A DNA stretch of 7,020 bases from JBOHHM01 sp050725495 (GTDB lineage: Bacteria > Pseudomonadota > Gammaproteobacteria > Burkholderiales > Burkholderiaceae_C): NCBI GenBank assembly GCA_050725495.1, contig JBOHHM010000119.1, positions 1-7,020 of the forward strand. Direction: 5' to 3'. Under the pieces are notes generated by a model. It was not told where the DNA came from. It was given only the letters and a program-made list of their open reading frames with translations, and ran no database searches. A program made the translations under genes and the position numbers. Below are positions 1 through 6,102 of this stretch, one piece after another. Positions within the stretch are counted from its first letter, which is position 1, and each line of letters opens with the position of its first letter.

Positions 1-1428
1 GGCCAGCTCAGCCACCTGGACGCTGTGCGCTGGATCGTTGGGTTTGGGCAGCGACCGCGGCACATAGACCGCCGCCTGGCGGGCGTAATCAAACGGACTG
101 CCGACCCGCAGGATTTCTGCCTGCGCCAGACCGCAAGGCTCGGTGAACCAGCGCAGCTGCGGGTCATCCCCCAGTGTGGCCGAGGTAAATATCCAGGACC
201 TGGGCCGCTCCTCGCCGGCCTCATCGTCTGCCGTCTTGAGCAAGCGCGCCTGCACGGCCTGTGCGATGTCCAGCGGCGACTCGACCAGCCGCAGCTGTGT
301 TCCCACATCCACCCAGCGCACGGCGCCGGGCTCGCAGGGCCGGCTAAAACGCTCGGCGCGTTCGGCAAACTCGCAGGCCCGCTCATGCAAACGAACAAAA
401 TCCGGCGCCGTCTCGCTCACCGTCGACAAAGCCTGCATGGCCTGCAGGCAGGCCTCGTGCAGCCCGCCCAGCGCCTCCTCCCAGGCAGTCGCCGGCACGT
501 CATCGGGCGCCGTCCCGGTCCATCGCAGTTTAGTGCCCGGCCAGGTTTTGCCGACCACCAAGCGCAGCTCCCTGGCGGCTCGCTCCGTGGTGGACACCAC
601 CTGCTGCCAGTCCACCAGGCCACGCGCCAGCTGCAGGCCCGCTGCCAGCATGTCGCGGGCGAAGTCCAGCAACTGCCCGGTTGACAAATGACGACCTAGA
701 AACTGCACGCCCGTTTCGTTGAGCTGATGGGCTTCGTCAAAAATCGCCACGCGCACGGTCGGCAGCAGTTCGGCCATGCCGGACTCGCGAACCGCCAGGT
801 CGGCAAAGAAAAGATGGTGGTTGATGACGACCACATCCGCGGCCAGCGCTTCGCGCCGGGCCAGATTGACATGACAGGCCCGGTATTTGGGACACTGGGC
901 ACCCAGGCAGTTTTCGCGGGTGGAGGTGACCAGCGGAATCAGCGGCGATCGTTCATCGAGCCCCGGCAGCTCGGCGAGATCGCCGCTGCGGGTGACCTGC
1001 GACCATTGCTCGATTTTGGCGAGCGCCCGCACCGAAGCCCGATCTGCCAGGCTCGCATCGCGGCGCGCCAACTCCATGCGGTGCAGGCACAGGTAGCTGC
1101 TGCGGCCCTTGAGCAGGGCCATGCGCACTGGCAAGCCCAGCGCCTGGGCCAGGCGTGGCAAATCGCGGCCGAACAGCTGGTCCTGCAAGGTTTTGGTGGC
1201 GGTGGACAACAAGACCCGCTCGCCGCTGAGCAAGGCAGGCACGAGGTAGGAAAAGGTTTTGCCGACGCCCGTGCCGGCTTCGACCACCAGCACGCCGCCG
1301 TTTTCTATCGTGCGCGAGATCGCCAGCGCCATGTCGGTTTGCCCATCGCGCGGCCTGAAGTGATCGGCGGCGCGCGACAGCACGCCGTCGGGCGCAAAGG
1401 CTTCGCGAACGAGCTGCTGAAGGCTCAT
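1..1428 (-). CDS. yoaA: YoaA-type ATP-dependent DNA helicase (DinG/XPD-like, Fe-S), 5' part; C-terminus off the left edge
   Basis: Superfamily 2 helicase of the XPD/DinG group, expected to unwind DNA 5'-3' in repair; E. coli YoaA works with the polymerase III chi subunit. I translated the minus strand by hand: 476 uninterrupted codons to the window edge, about three quarters of a usual 640-residue YoaA. Seen: a Q-like motif RDGQ (27-30), Walker A EAGTGVGKT (50-58), four cysteines placed as in the XPD-type 4Fe-4S domain (C114, C174, C179, C185), INHH (202-205), DEAH box (231-234) and SWIFTSATL (411-419). The last motifs (V and VI) lie outside. Cysteine spacing and the SWIFTSATL block resemble YoaA more than long DinG. 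The ATG is directly preceded by an in-frame TGA, so no longer start exists; a G-run 5-10 nt upstream could act as ribosome binding site. The DUF465-like gene lies 154 bp upstream on the same strand. Confidence 0.93.
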   Translation of the reverse strand, partial: MSLQQLVREAFAPDGVLSRAADHFRPRDGQTDMALAISRTIENGGVLVVEAGTGVGKTFSYLVPALLSGERVLLSTATKTLQDQLFGRDLPRLAQALGLPVRMALLKGRSSYLCLHRMELARRDASLADRASVRALAKIEQWSQVTRSGDLAELPGLDERSPLIPLVTSTRENCLGAQCPKYRACHVNLARREALAADVVVINHHLFFADLAVRESGMAELLPTVRVAIFDEAHQLNETGVQFLGRHLSTGQLLDFARDMLAAGLQLARGLVDWQQVVSTTERAARELRLVVGKTWPGTKLRWTGTAPDDVPATAWEEALGGLHEACLQAMQALSTVSETAPDFVRLHERACEFAERAERFSRPCEPGAVRWVDVGTQLRLVESPLDIAQAVQARLLKTADDEAGEERPRSWIFTSATLGDDPQLRWFTEPCGLAQAEILRVGSPFDYARQAAVYVPRSLPKPNDPAHSVQVAELA

Positions 1429-1582
1429 TCAGCCCCCACGCTTGTCTCCGAAGCTGCTGCGCTGGTCAGGCCGCTGCCAGAGGCAGCGACCCTTCGCCCC
1501 GTCCTAGGCTGCGCAGGCATGCTGGAAGCCGCGGGGCTCAGCCCCACGGGGGCCTTCGCGTCTAGGGGCGGCCCGGCGACAC
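1429..1582. repeat. GC-rich intergenic repeat region between the DUF465-like gene and yoaA
   Basis: I find no gene in this 154-bp spacer. It holds a perfect 7-bp stem with a 3-nt loop at 1472-1488 (CGCTGCC/GGCAGCG), then two overlapping, mutually exclusive hairpins at 1533-1545 (GGGGC/GCCCC) and 1541-1553 (GCCCC/GGGGC). About 12 nt after the G-run comes GGGGCGGCCCGGCG at 1565-1578. The same 14-mer, again 13 nt after a C-run/G-run hairpin, occurs in the spacer at 2647-2775, so both look like members of one dispersed repeat family. No T-run follows the hairpins on either strand, so a classical intrinsic terminator is not supported. Family membership beyond these two copies is inferred. Confidence 0.6.
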
Positions 1583-1786
1583 TCATGCCGGCTCTTTGGG
1601 GTCGAGCGCCAGTTCGAGGCGGGAAATCTGGTCGCGCAAGCCCAGGCGCCGCTTTTTCAGCCGGCGCATCATGAGCTCATCGACCGGGGTTTCGTGGCCG
1701 GTACGGTCGATCAAGGCGTCCAGATCGGCATGTTCCATGCGCAGCTCGATGAGGCGCCGTTCCGGGGAGTGCAGGTTGGAGTCCAA
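1583..1786 (-). CDS. YdcH/DUF465-like small helical protein
   Basis: A 67-residue, charged, almost wholly helical protein. It shows the pattern of the DUF465/YdcH family (PF04325): an N-terminal helix with MEHADLDALID (17-27), a short turn, then RLKKRRLGLRDQISRLE (42-58), where the family usually has LKKxxLxLKDxIxxL. The molecular function of the family is not established. The start is uncertain. An in-frame TGA lies two codons upstream of the TTG at 1786, so TTG is the longest possible start and keeps the first helix whole; the first ATG (1738) would give 51 residues and cut that helix. Neither has a convincing Shine-Dalgarno sequence. It is divergent from the PP2C phosphatase gene, with 98 bp between them, and lies upstream of yoaA on the same strand. 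Confidence 0.78.
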   Translation of the reverse strand: MDSNLHSPERRLIELRMEHADLDALIDRTGHETPVDELMMRRLKKRRLGLRDQISRLELALDPKEPA

Positions 1787-1822
1787 AAATCAATCAGGGC
1801 CCGTCAGGGCCGTCAGCAGGTT

Positions 1823-1860
1823 CGCTCGATAATACGTGCTCCAGCGCGATTAATCGAGCG
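1823..1860. promoter_or_regulatory. Inverted repeat overlapping candidate divergent promoters
   Basis: A perfect 8-bp inverted repeat, CGCTCGAT (1823-1830) and ATCGAGCG (1853-1860), lies in the divergent gap. On the plus strand TCGATA (1826-1831) and ATTAAT (1849-1854) are 17 bp apart, each matching 4 of 6 sigma-70 consensus bases. On the minus strand TCGATT (1857-1852) and TATTAT (1834-1829) are also 17 bp apart, matching 3 and 5 of 6. The arms therefore cover promoter elements in both directions, as expected of a shared operator. The plus-strand start would fall near 1861, just before the ribosome binding site AAGGGA (1869-1874) of the phosphatase gene. Hexamer matches this weak occur by chance; the inverted repeat is seen, the promoter role is inferred. 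Confidence 0.35.
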
Positions 1861-1884
1861 CTTGATGCAAGGGAAAGCTTCACT

Positions 1885-2646
1885 ATGACCAAAGGTTACC
1901 GACTGACTGCCTCGACCGGCCTGCACAAGGGTGATCGCGAGTACCAGCAGGACCAGGTGGCCCTGCTCAGTCACCCCCGCGCGACCGGTTGCCTGCTGGG
2001 CGTGGTGGCCGACGGCATGGGCGGGCGCAGCGGGGGGCGCAAGGCCTCCGACCAGGTACTGCTGACCGCCCGCCAGCTGTTTGAGCGCTATGCCCCGGAA
2101 ACGGACGATGCACCCTCGATGCTCGCGCAGGTGGTTCAGGAAGCCCATATCGTCATCAAGCTCACCGCCATTTCGTCCGAGCAGGAGCCTCACAGCACGG
2201 TGGCGGCCTTCCTGATCAACCCCCGGGGCGATTGCCACTGGATCCATGCCGGCGACTCAAGGGTCTACCACTTTCGCGCCGACAAGCTGGTCAAGCGCAC
2301 GACCGACCATTCCTATGTTCAGGCGCTGGTGGACCGGGGCGAGATCACCGAAGAAGAGGCCAACAACCATCCGCAGTCCAACATCCTGATGGGCTGCCTG
2401 GGCACCGAGGCCGATCCCCCGATGGATACCCATTTCATTCCCCAGCTGCGTCCGGGCGACGTGCTGATGGCCTGCAGTGACGGCGTCTGGCACTACTTCA
2501 CTCCGGCCGAAATGGGATCGGTGTTGTCGTCGCTGACGCCCCGTGAAGCCACCGAGTTCCTGATTGACAAAGCCAGGTCCCGCGGACATGGCGGCGGGGA
2601 CAACTTGTCGCTGGTCGTGGTCAAGGTGGAGCCGCTGGACCACTGA
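1885..2646 (+). CDS. PP2C/PPM-family protein serine/threonine phosphatase
   Basis: Metal-dependent (Mn/Mg) protein phosphatase of 253 residues: a single PPM catalytic domain with no signal peptide or membrane segment, so cytoplasmic. Motifs in order: R18-E-Y-Q-Q-D23 (the family's RxxNxD with Gln for Asn), ADGMGG (42-47), HST (103-105) where GTT is usual, HAGDSRVY (121-128), DHS (141-143), CSDGVW (197-202) and GGGDNLS (236-242). D43, G44, D199 and D239 are the expected metal ligands, so it should be active. The ATG at 1885 has AAGGGA ten bases upstream. It stands alone on its strand, divergent from the DUF465-like gene and convergent with the secreted-protein gene. Such phosphatases often sit beside a Hanks-type kinase or type VI secretion genes; none is visible here, so the substrate is unknown. 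Confidence 0.92.
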   Translation: MTKGYRLTASTGLHKGDREYQQDQVALLSHPRATGCLLGVVADGMGGRSGGRKASDQVLLTARQLFERYAPETDDAPSMLAQVVQEAHIVIKLTAISSEQEPHSTVAAFLINPRGDCHWIHAGDSRVYHFRADKLVKRTTDHSYVQALVDRGEITEEEANNHPQSNILMGCLGTEADPPMDTHFIPQLRPGDVLMACSDGVWHYFTPAEMGSVLSSLTPREATEFLIDKARSRGHGGGDNLSLVVVKVEPLDH

Positions 2647-2775
2647 GCGCCCCCAACCCTGCCGCTTCGCGTCAGGCCCCCCGAGGGGGTGCAAGAAAAC
2701 TTGGGGCGGCCCGGCGTTTTCTTGGGGCCAAACGGGGGGCGCCCGCCGCTACACTGCCGTCGCGTCGAGCCGGCG
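2647..2775. repeat. GC-rich intergenic repeat region in the convergent gap
   Basis: This non-coding gap lies between the stop codons of the phosphatase gene and the convergent secreted-protein gene. It contains a CCCCC/GGGGG hairpin (2677-2689, loop CGA) followed 13 nt later by GGGGCGGCCCGGCG (2703-2716), the same order and nearly the same spacing as in the spacer at 1429-1582. A further GC block with a G-run and GCGCCC follows around 2733-2745. The style matches GC-rich dispersed repeats that I associate with Comamonadaceae gene ends; that link is from memory. Confidence 0.6.
2692..2724. terminator. Possible bidirectional terminator hairpin
   Basis: A perfect 9-bp inverted repeat, CAAGAAAAC (2692-2700) and GTTTTCTTG (2716-2724), encloses a 15-nt GC-rich loop. 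An A-tract, GC core and T-tract between two convergent genes is the usual layout of a bidirectional intrinsic terminator. However, the GC core itself forms only a weak (about 3-bp) stem, and the T-tract lies within the outer stem, so function is uncertain. Confidence 0.4.
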
Positions 2776-3420
2776 TCAGGGAGGGGTTGGCAAGGGCTTG
2801 GCCGGCGGTTTTCGCGCTTCGGCACGGTCTTTGTCGCGACGGGCTTTGCGCTCCTGCGCGTCTTCGAGTTTTTCGTTGTACCTGCTGCGCTCAGCCGTTG
2901 CCGAACTCGCCTTGCTGGCTCGCGCGGCATCCTTGTCCAGGCGGCTTTGCTGCTTGCCCTCGTAAGCCTTGCGCTTTGCGCTTTCATCGGCCGGCTTCTG
3001 GGCCCGGTCGCTGGATTTCTCGGCCGCGCGCTGCTGGCGGCCTTGGTGTTCTTCCTGGGCCCTTTCACGCTGACTGGCCGCCTGCTGCCGTTTCTCAAGC
3101 GATGTCTTGTCTTCGATGCGCTGCAGCTGCTGCGCCCCTCTTTGCTTGCGTTCGGCATTGTTGAGCAAGATTTCCTGACGCCGCAGATCCGCCAGGACTT
3201 CCCCACGAGCGGCCTTGGCCGCGTTCAGGCAGTCGTTGACCGCGAATTTCTTGTAGCACGCCGCTTCTTCGCTGGCATAGCGGGCCTGCGCACGAGCACG
3301 CTCGGCACTGATGCGCTCGCGCTCCGGGTTGAGCGTCGTATCGGCCGCTGATCCGGCTGTTTGTCCGGTCGCGGCGGCGCACACAGCCATCAGGCAGACG
3401 GCCCATGACAAGTGCTTCAT
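2776..3420 (-). CDS. Secreted, highly charged coiled-coil-like protein of unknown function
   Basis: 214 residues, function not recognised. Residues 1-26 look like a Sec signal peptide: a basic start (MKH), a hydrophobic core to about A17, and likely cleavage after the AA at 25-26; C14 lacks a proper lipobox, so a lipoprotein is unlikely. The block at 48-92 holds two cysteines nine residues apart (C55, C64) in CYKKFAVNDC, then a helical stretch ending NNAERK; I have a memory of similar blocks in other Burkholderiales hypothetical proteins. From about 90 to 205 it is almost all Lys, Arg, Glu, Asp, Gln and Ala, probably extended helix or disordered, ending in a Pro-rich tail. C55 and C64 could form a disulfide in the periplasm. 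The ATG overlaps the zapE stop by four bases (ATGA), and there is no clear ribosome binding site, pointing to translational coupling. The real-gene call rests on the signal peptide and the coupling. Confidence 0.75.
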   Translation of the reverse strand: MKHLSWAVCLMAVCAAATGQTAGSAADTTLNPERERISAERARAQARYASEEAACYKKFAVNDCLNAAKAARGEVLADLRRQEILLNNAERKQRGAQQLQRIEDKTSLEKRQQAASQRERAQEEHQGRQQRAAEKSSDRAQKPADESAKRKAYEGKQQSRLDKDAARASKASSATAERSRYNEKLEDAQERKARRDKDRAEARKPPAKPLPTPP

Positions 3421-4514
3421 GTCAGGCTGGTGTCCACGGCGCGGTGCTCCAGCGCGAGGAACTCTGTGGATTGCATTTCATTGAGGCGTGAGACGGTGCG
3501 CGGAAACTCATGCGCCAGCGGCCCCTCGGTGTACAACGCCTCGGGCGCCACCTCGGCCGACAGGATGAGCTTGACGCGCCGGTCGTACAGCACGTCGACC
3601 AGCCAGGTGAAGCGCCGCGCCTCCGACGCCATGCGCACCGGCATGGCGGGCACATCGCTGAGCAGCACGGTATGGAACTGCGTGGCAATTTCGAGGTAGT
3701 CGTTCTGCGAGCGCGGTCCGCCGCACAAGGTCTTGAAGTCGAACCAGACCACGCCCCCGGCCTTGCGCCGAGCTCTGATTTCACGCGCCTCGATGTGCAG
3801 CACGGGGTTTTCGTCGTGCGACTCGGCAATCCGGCCGAAGGCCTCGGTCATCTCGGCATCGGCCTGCGGGCCCACGGGCGTGTGGTAGAGCTTGACCTGC
3901 TCCAGCGTGCGGCGCCGGTAGTCCGTGCCGTCGTCCACATTGATGACTTCCAGCCTGTCATTGAGCAGCGCAATGGCCGGCAGGATGCGGTCGCGGTGCA
4001 GCCCTCCCGGATACAGGTCATCCGGCCGGAAGTTGGAAGTGGTGACAAAGCCCACGCCGTTTTCGAACAACGCGGCCAGCAAACGATGCAACACCATGGC
4101 ATCCGTGATGTCGGCCACATGGAATTCGTCGAAGCAGATCAGCCGGTAGCGCTTGGCCATGCGCCGGCCCAGCTCATCGAGTGGATTGACCGTTCCCTGC
4201 AAGCCGGCCAGCTCGCGGTGCACCTCGCGCATGAACTCGTGAAAGTGCAGCCGCACCTTGCGCCGCAGCGGCACCGCGCTGTAGAAGCAGTCCATCAGAA
4301 AGCTCTTGCCCCGCCCCACGCCGCCGTACATATAGACGCCACGTGGAATCTCCGGCCGATTGATCAGCTTCTTGAAGGCATTGGAACGCTGGGCCTTGAA
4401 CGCCGCCCACTCGCCGGAGCAACGCTCCAGCGCGTCGACGGCACGCAGCTGCGCGGGGTCACTCGCGTAACCCCGCGTCTCGAGTTCGTTTTGGTAGGCT
4501 TGCTTGACGGACAT
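3417..4514 (-). CDS. zapE: ZapE/AFG1-family cell division ATPase
   Basis: P-loop ATPase of 365 residues, full length for the family (E. coli ZapE is about 375). In E. coli it associates with the FtsZ ring and affects Z-ring stability; its mitochondrial relatives (AFG1/LACE1) act in protein quality control. Seen: Walker A GGVGRGKS (64-71), family block HFHEFM (90-95), Walker B LICFDEFHV (125-133) with D129 and E130, sensor-like TTSN (158-161) followed by the RPDDLYPGGLHRDRILP block (163-179), and a C-terminal LxWLVDxLYDRRVKL-type segment. The ATG at 4514 has no good ribosome binding site; the frame stays open only about ten codons further upstream, with no start codon. It follows lpdA after 70 bp filled with repeats, and its stop overlaps the next gene by 4 nt. 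The order odhB-lpdA-zapE is common in Burkholderiales. Confidence 0.94.
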   Translation of the reverse strand: MSVKQAYQNELETRGYASDPAQLRAVDALERCSGEWAAFKAQRSNAFKKLINRPEIPRGVYMYGGVGRGKSFLMDCFYSAVPLRRKVRLHFHEFMREVHRELAGLQGTVNPLDELGRRMAKRYRLICFDEFHVADITDAMVLHRLLAALFENGVGFVTTSNFRPDDLYPGGLHRDRILPAIALLNDRLEVINVDDGTDYRRRTLEQVKLYHTPVGPQADAEMTEAFGRIAESHDENPVLHIEAREIRARRKAGGVVWFDFKTLCGGPRSQNDYLEIATQFHTVLLSDVPAMPVRMASEARRFTWLVDVLYDRRVKLILSAEVAPEALYTEGPLAHEFPRTVSRLNEMQSTEFLALEHRAVDTSLT

Positions 4515-4520
4515 TGGCCA

Positions 4521-4580
4521 GTGGCCGGTGACCGATGATGGGTGACTTCAACCAGTCACCCGTCACCGTTCACGAGTCAC
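4521..4580. repeat. Two opposed arrays of 7-bp repeats forming a long hairpin between lpdA and zapE
   Basis: The 70-bp gap between lpdA and zapE is nearly all structure. At 4521-4548 four heptamers follow each other in register, three beginning GTG (GTGGCCG, GTGACCG, GTGACTT) and one diverged (ATGATGG). After a 4-nt spacer, 4553-4580 holds four heptamers in the opposite sense, consensus NNGTCAC with one variant CGTTCAC. The arrays fold on each other: GGGTGACT (4540-4547) pairs perfectly with AGTCACCC (4554-4561) across a 6-nt loop, and pairing extends to 4533/4568 with two non-Watson-Crick positions. No T-run follows, so this is more a repeat or RNA-processing/attenuation structure than a standard terminator. 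Confidence 0.72.
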
Positions 4581-4584
4581 TCCC

Positions 4585-6012
4585 TCAGAAGTTCAATGTG
4601 CGCTTGTCCACTGCCAGCGCCGCTTCCTTGGTCGCTTCGCTGAGCGACGGGTGGGCATGGCAGATGCGGGCAATGTCTTCCGCGCTGGCGCGGAATTCCA
4701 TGGCCACGACGGCTTCGGAGATCAGCTCGCTGGCCTGCGGGCCCACGATGTGCACGCCCAGGATTTCATCGGTCGTGGCGTCGGCCAGGAACTTCACAAA
4801 ACCCGTGGTGTCGCCCAAGGCGCGCGCCCGGCCGTTGGCCAGGAAAGGAAACGATCCGGCCTTGTAGGCGCGGCCGCTGGCCTTGAGCTGCTGCTCGGTC
4901 TGGCCGACCCAGGCAATCTCGGGGCTGGTGTAAATGACCCAGGGAATGGTGTTGAAGTTCACATGGCCGTGCTGGCCGGCGATGCGCTCGGCCACTGCCA
5001 CGCCCTCCTCCTCGGCCTTGTGCGCGAGCATGGGGCCGCGCACCACGTCGCCGACGGCCCAGACGTTGGGCAGGTTGGTCCTGCATTTGTCGTCCACATC
5101 GATCGCGCCGCGCTCGTCGAGCTTCAGGCCCACGGCTTCGGCATTCAGGCCGATCGTGTTCGGCACCCGGCCAATCGAGACGATGAGCTTGTCCACCTCC
5201 AGCGTTTGGGCCTCGCCCTTGGCATTGGTGTAGGCCACGGTCACGCCCTTCTTGCCGGACTTGACCTCGCCGACCTGCACGCCCAGCTCGATCTTCAAGC
5301 CCTGCTTGGTGAAGGCCTTGAGCGCTTCCTTCGCCACCTGCTCGTCCACCGCGCCCAGGAAGGTCGGGAGGGCTTCCAGCACCGTGACCTCCGAGCGCAG
5401 GCGGCGCCAGACCGAGCCCATTTCCAGGCCGATCACGCCCGAGCCGATCAGGCCCAGCTTCCTGGGCACGGCGCCGATGCGCAGCGCGCCGTCGTTGGAG
5501 AGGATGTTTTCCTCGTCAAACGCTGCGCCGGGCAGGGCACGGGCGTTGGAACCGGTGGCCAGGATGATGTGCTTGCCCGTGAGGCTGTCTTCGGTGGGGC
5601 CCGAAACCTTGATCTCGTAGCCACCCTCGGCGGCCTTGACGAACGAACCGCGGCCATGGAAGAACGCAATTTTGTTCTTTTTGAACAGGTAGAGAATGCC
5701 GTCGTTGTTCTGCTTCACCACGCTGTCCTTGCGGCCCAGCATCCTGGCCAGGTCCAGCTCCAGACCGGACACGGAGATGCCATGGTCGGCAAAGTGGTGG
5801 CTGGCATGCTCGAAATGCTCGGACGACTGCAGCAGCGCCTTGGAGGGGATGCAGCCCACGTTGGTGCAGGTGCCGCCCGGTGCCGGGCCGCCCTTGCCGT
5901 TTTGCCACTCGTCGATGCAGGCCACGTTGAAGCCCAACTGGGCGGCGCGGATGGCGGCCACGTAGCCACCGGGACCGCCACCGATGACGATGACGTCGAA
6001 TTGTTTGCTCAT
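4585..6012 (-). CDS. lpdA: Dihydrolipoyl dehydrogenase (E3 of 2-oxoglutarate dehydrogenase)
   Basis: Flavoprotein of 475 residues that reoxidises the dihydrolipoyl groups of E2 with NAD+; cytoplasmic dimer within the TCA-cycle complex. Seen: FAD-binding GGGPGG (11-16), redox disulfide C49/C54 in GGTCTNVGCIPSK (46-58), ATGS (152-155), NAD-binding GSGVIG (190-195), second FAD block AVGD (319-322), and the C-terminal His-Glu pair in AHPSLSE (H454, E459). All catalytic residues are present and the length is normal. The insert NGKGGPAPGG before the redox site is a variant I associate with Burkholderiales. One oddity is R206 in WRRLRSEV, where Gly is nearly always found. The ATG at 6012 is directly preceded by an in-frame TGA, fixing the start; only a weak GAAAGA lies upstream. 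It follows odhB by 90 bp, and that gap holds a palindromic repeat. It could also serve other dehydrogenases, but its position ties it to odhB. Confidence 0.97.
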   Translation of the reverse strand: MSKQFDVIVIGGGPGGYVAAIRAAQLGFNVACIDEWQNGKGGPAPGGTCTNVGCIPSKALLQSSEHFEHASHHFADHGISVSGLELDLARMLGRKDSVVKQNNDGILYLFKKNKIAFFHGRGSFVKAAEGGYEIKVSGPTEDSLTGKHIILATGSNARALPGAAFDEENILSNDGALRIGAVPRKLGLIGSGVIGLEMGSVWRRLRSEVTVLEALPTFLGAVDEQVAKEALKAFTKQGLKIELGVQVGEVKSGKKGVTVAYTNAKGEAQTLEVDKLIVSIGRVPNTIGLNAEAVGLKLDERGAIDVDDKCRTNLPNVWAVGDVVRGPMLAHKAEEEGVAVAERIAGQHGHVNFNTIPWVIYTSPEIAWVGQTEQQLKASGRAYKAGSFPFLANGRARALGDTTGFVKFLADATTDEILGVHIVGPQASELISEAVVAMEFRASAEDIARICHAHPSLSEATKEAALAVDKRTLNF

Positions 6013-6030
6013 TCAAGTCTTTCGGGTGTG

Positions 6031-6092
6031 GTCATCCTGAGCAGCGCGAAGGATCTCCACGCGTCGAGATTCCTCGCTGCGCTCGGAATGAC
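6031..6092. repeat. Dispersed palindromic repeat between odhB and lpdA
   Basis: Two 27-nt arms, 6031-6057 (starting GTCATCCTGAGC) and 6066-6092 (ending GCTCGGAATGAC), flank an 8-nt loop with ACGCGT. Comparing the arms gives 20 Watson-Crick pairs; in the minus-strand transcript, the operon sense, three more are G-U wobbles and four are mismatches. The wording of the arms (GTCATTCCGAGC...GAGGAATCTC and GATCC...CTCAGGATGAC) is that of a palindromic intergenic repeat I recall from many unrelated bacterial genomes. It fills most of the 90-bp gap and would be transcribed as a strong hairpin between the two cistrons. Confidence 0.8.
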
Positions 6093-6102
6093 AGGTGGTG
6101 GA

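Noticed and set aside
1472..1488. Perfect 7-bp stem as terminator of the DUF465-like gene
   Set aside because: No T-run follows the stem on the minus strand, so it does not meet the pattern of an intrinsic terminator.
727..1674. A 315-codon open frame on the plus strand
   Set aside because: Antisense to the yoaA helicase and across the repeat spacer; the opposite strand encodes clear helicase motifs.
1794..1816. Short tandem repeat TCAGGGCCCG, TCAGGGCCG, TCAG
   Set aside because: Only two and a half copies of differing length; too short to support more than chance or slippage.
2493..3351. Overlapping open frames on both strands around the secreted-protein gene
   Set aside because: They conflict with the phosphatase or the zapE-coupled gene and have no signal peptide, motif or ribosome binding site in their favour. 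The chosen frame has a signal peptide and an ATGA overlap.
3361..3420. Lipoprotein signal in the secreted protein
   Set aside because: The residues before C14 are M-A-V; the family lipobox needs a small residue directly before Cys.
3510..4538. A 342-codon open frame on the plus strand
   Set aside because: Antisense to zapE, whose Walker motifs and family blocks are intact; the translation has no recognisable features.
4521..4580. CRISPR-like array
   Set aside because: Units are 7 bp with no spacers and there are no cas genes; this is a short tandem repeat.
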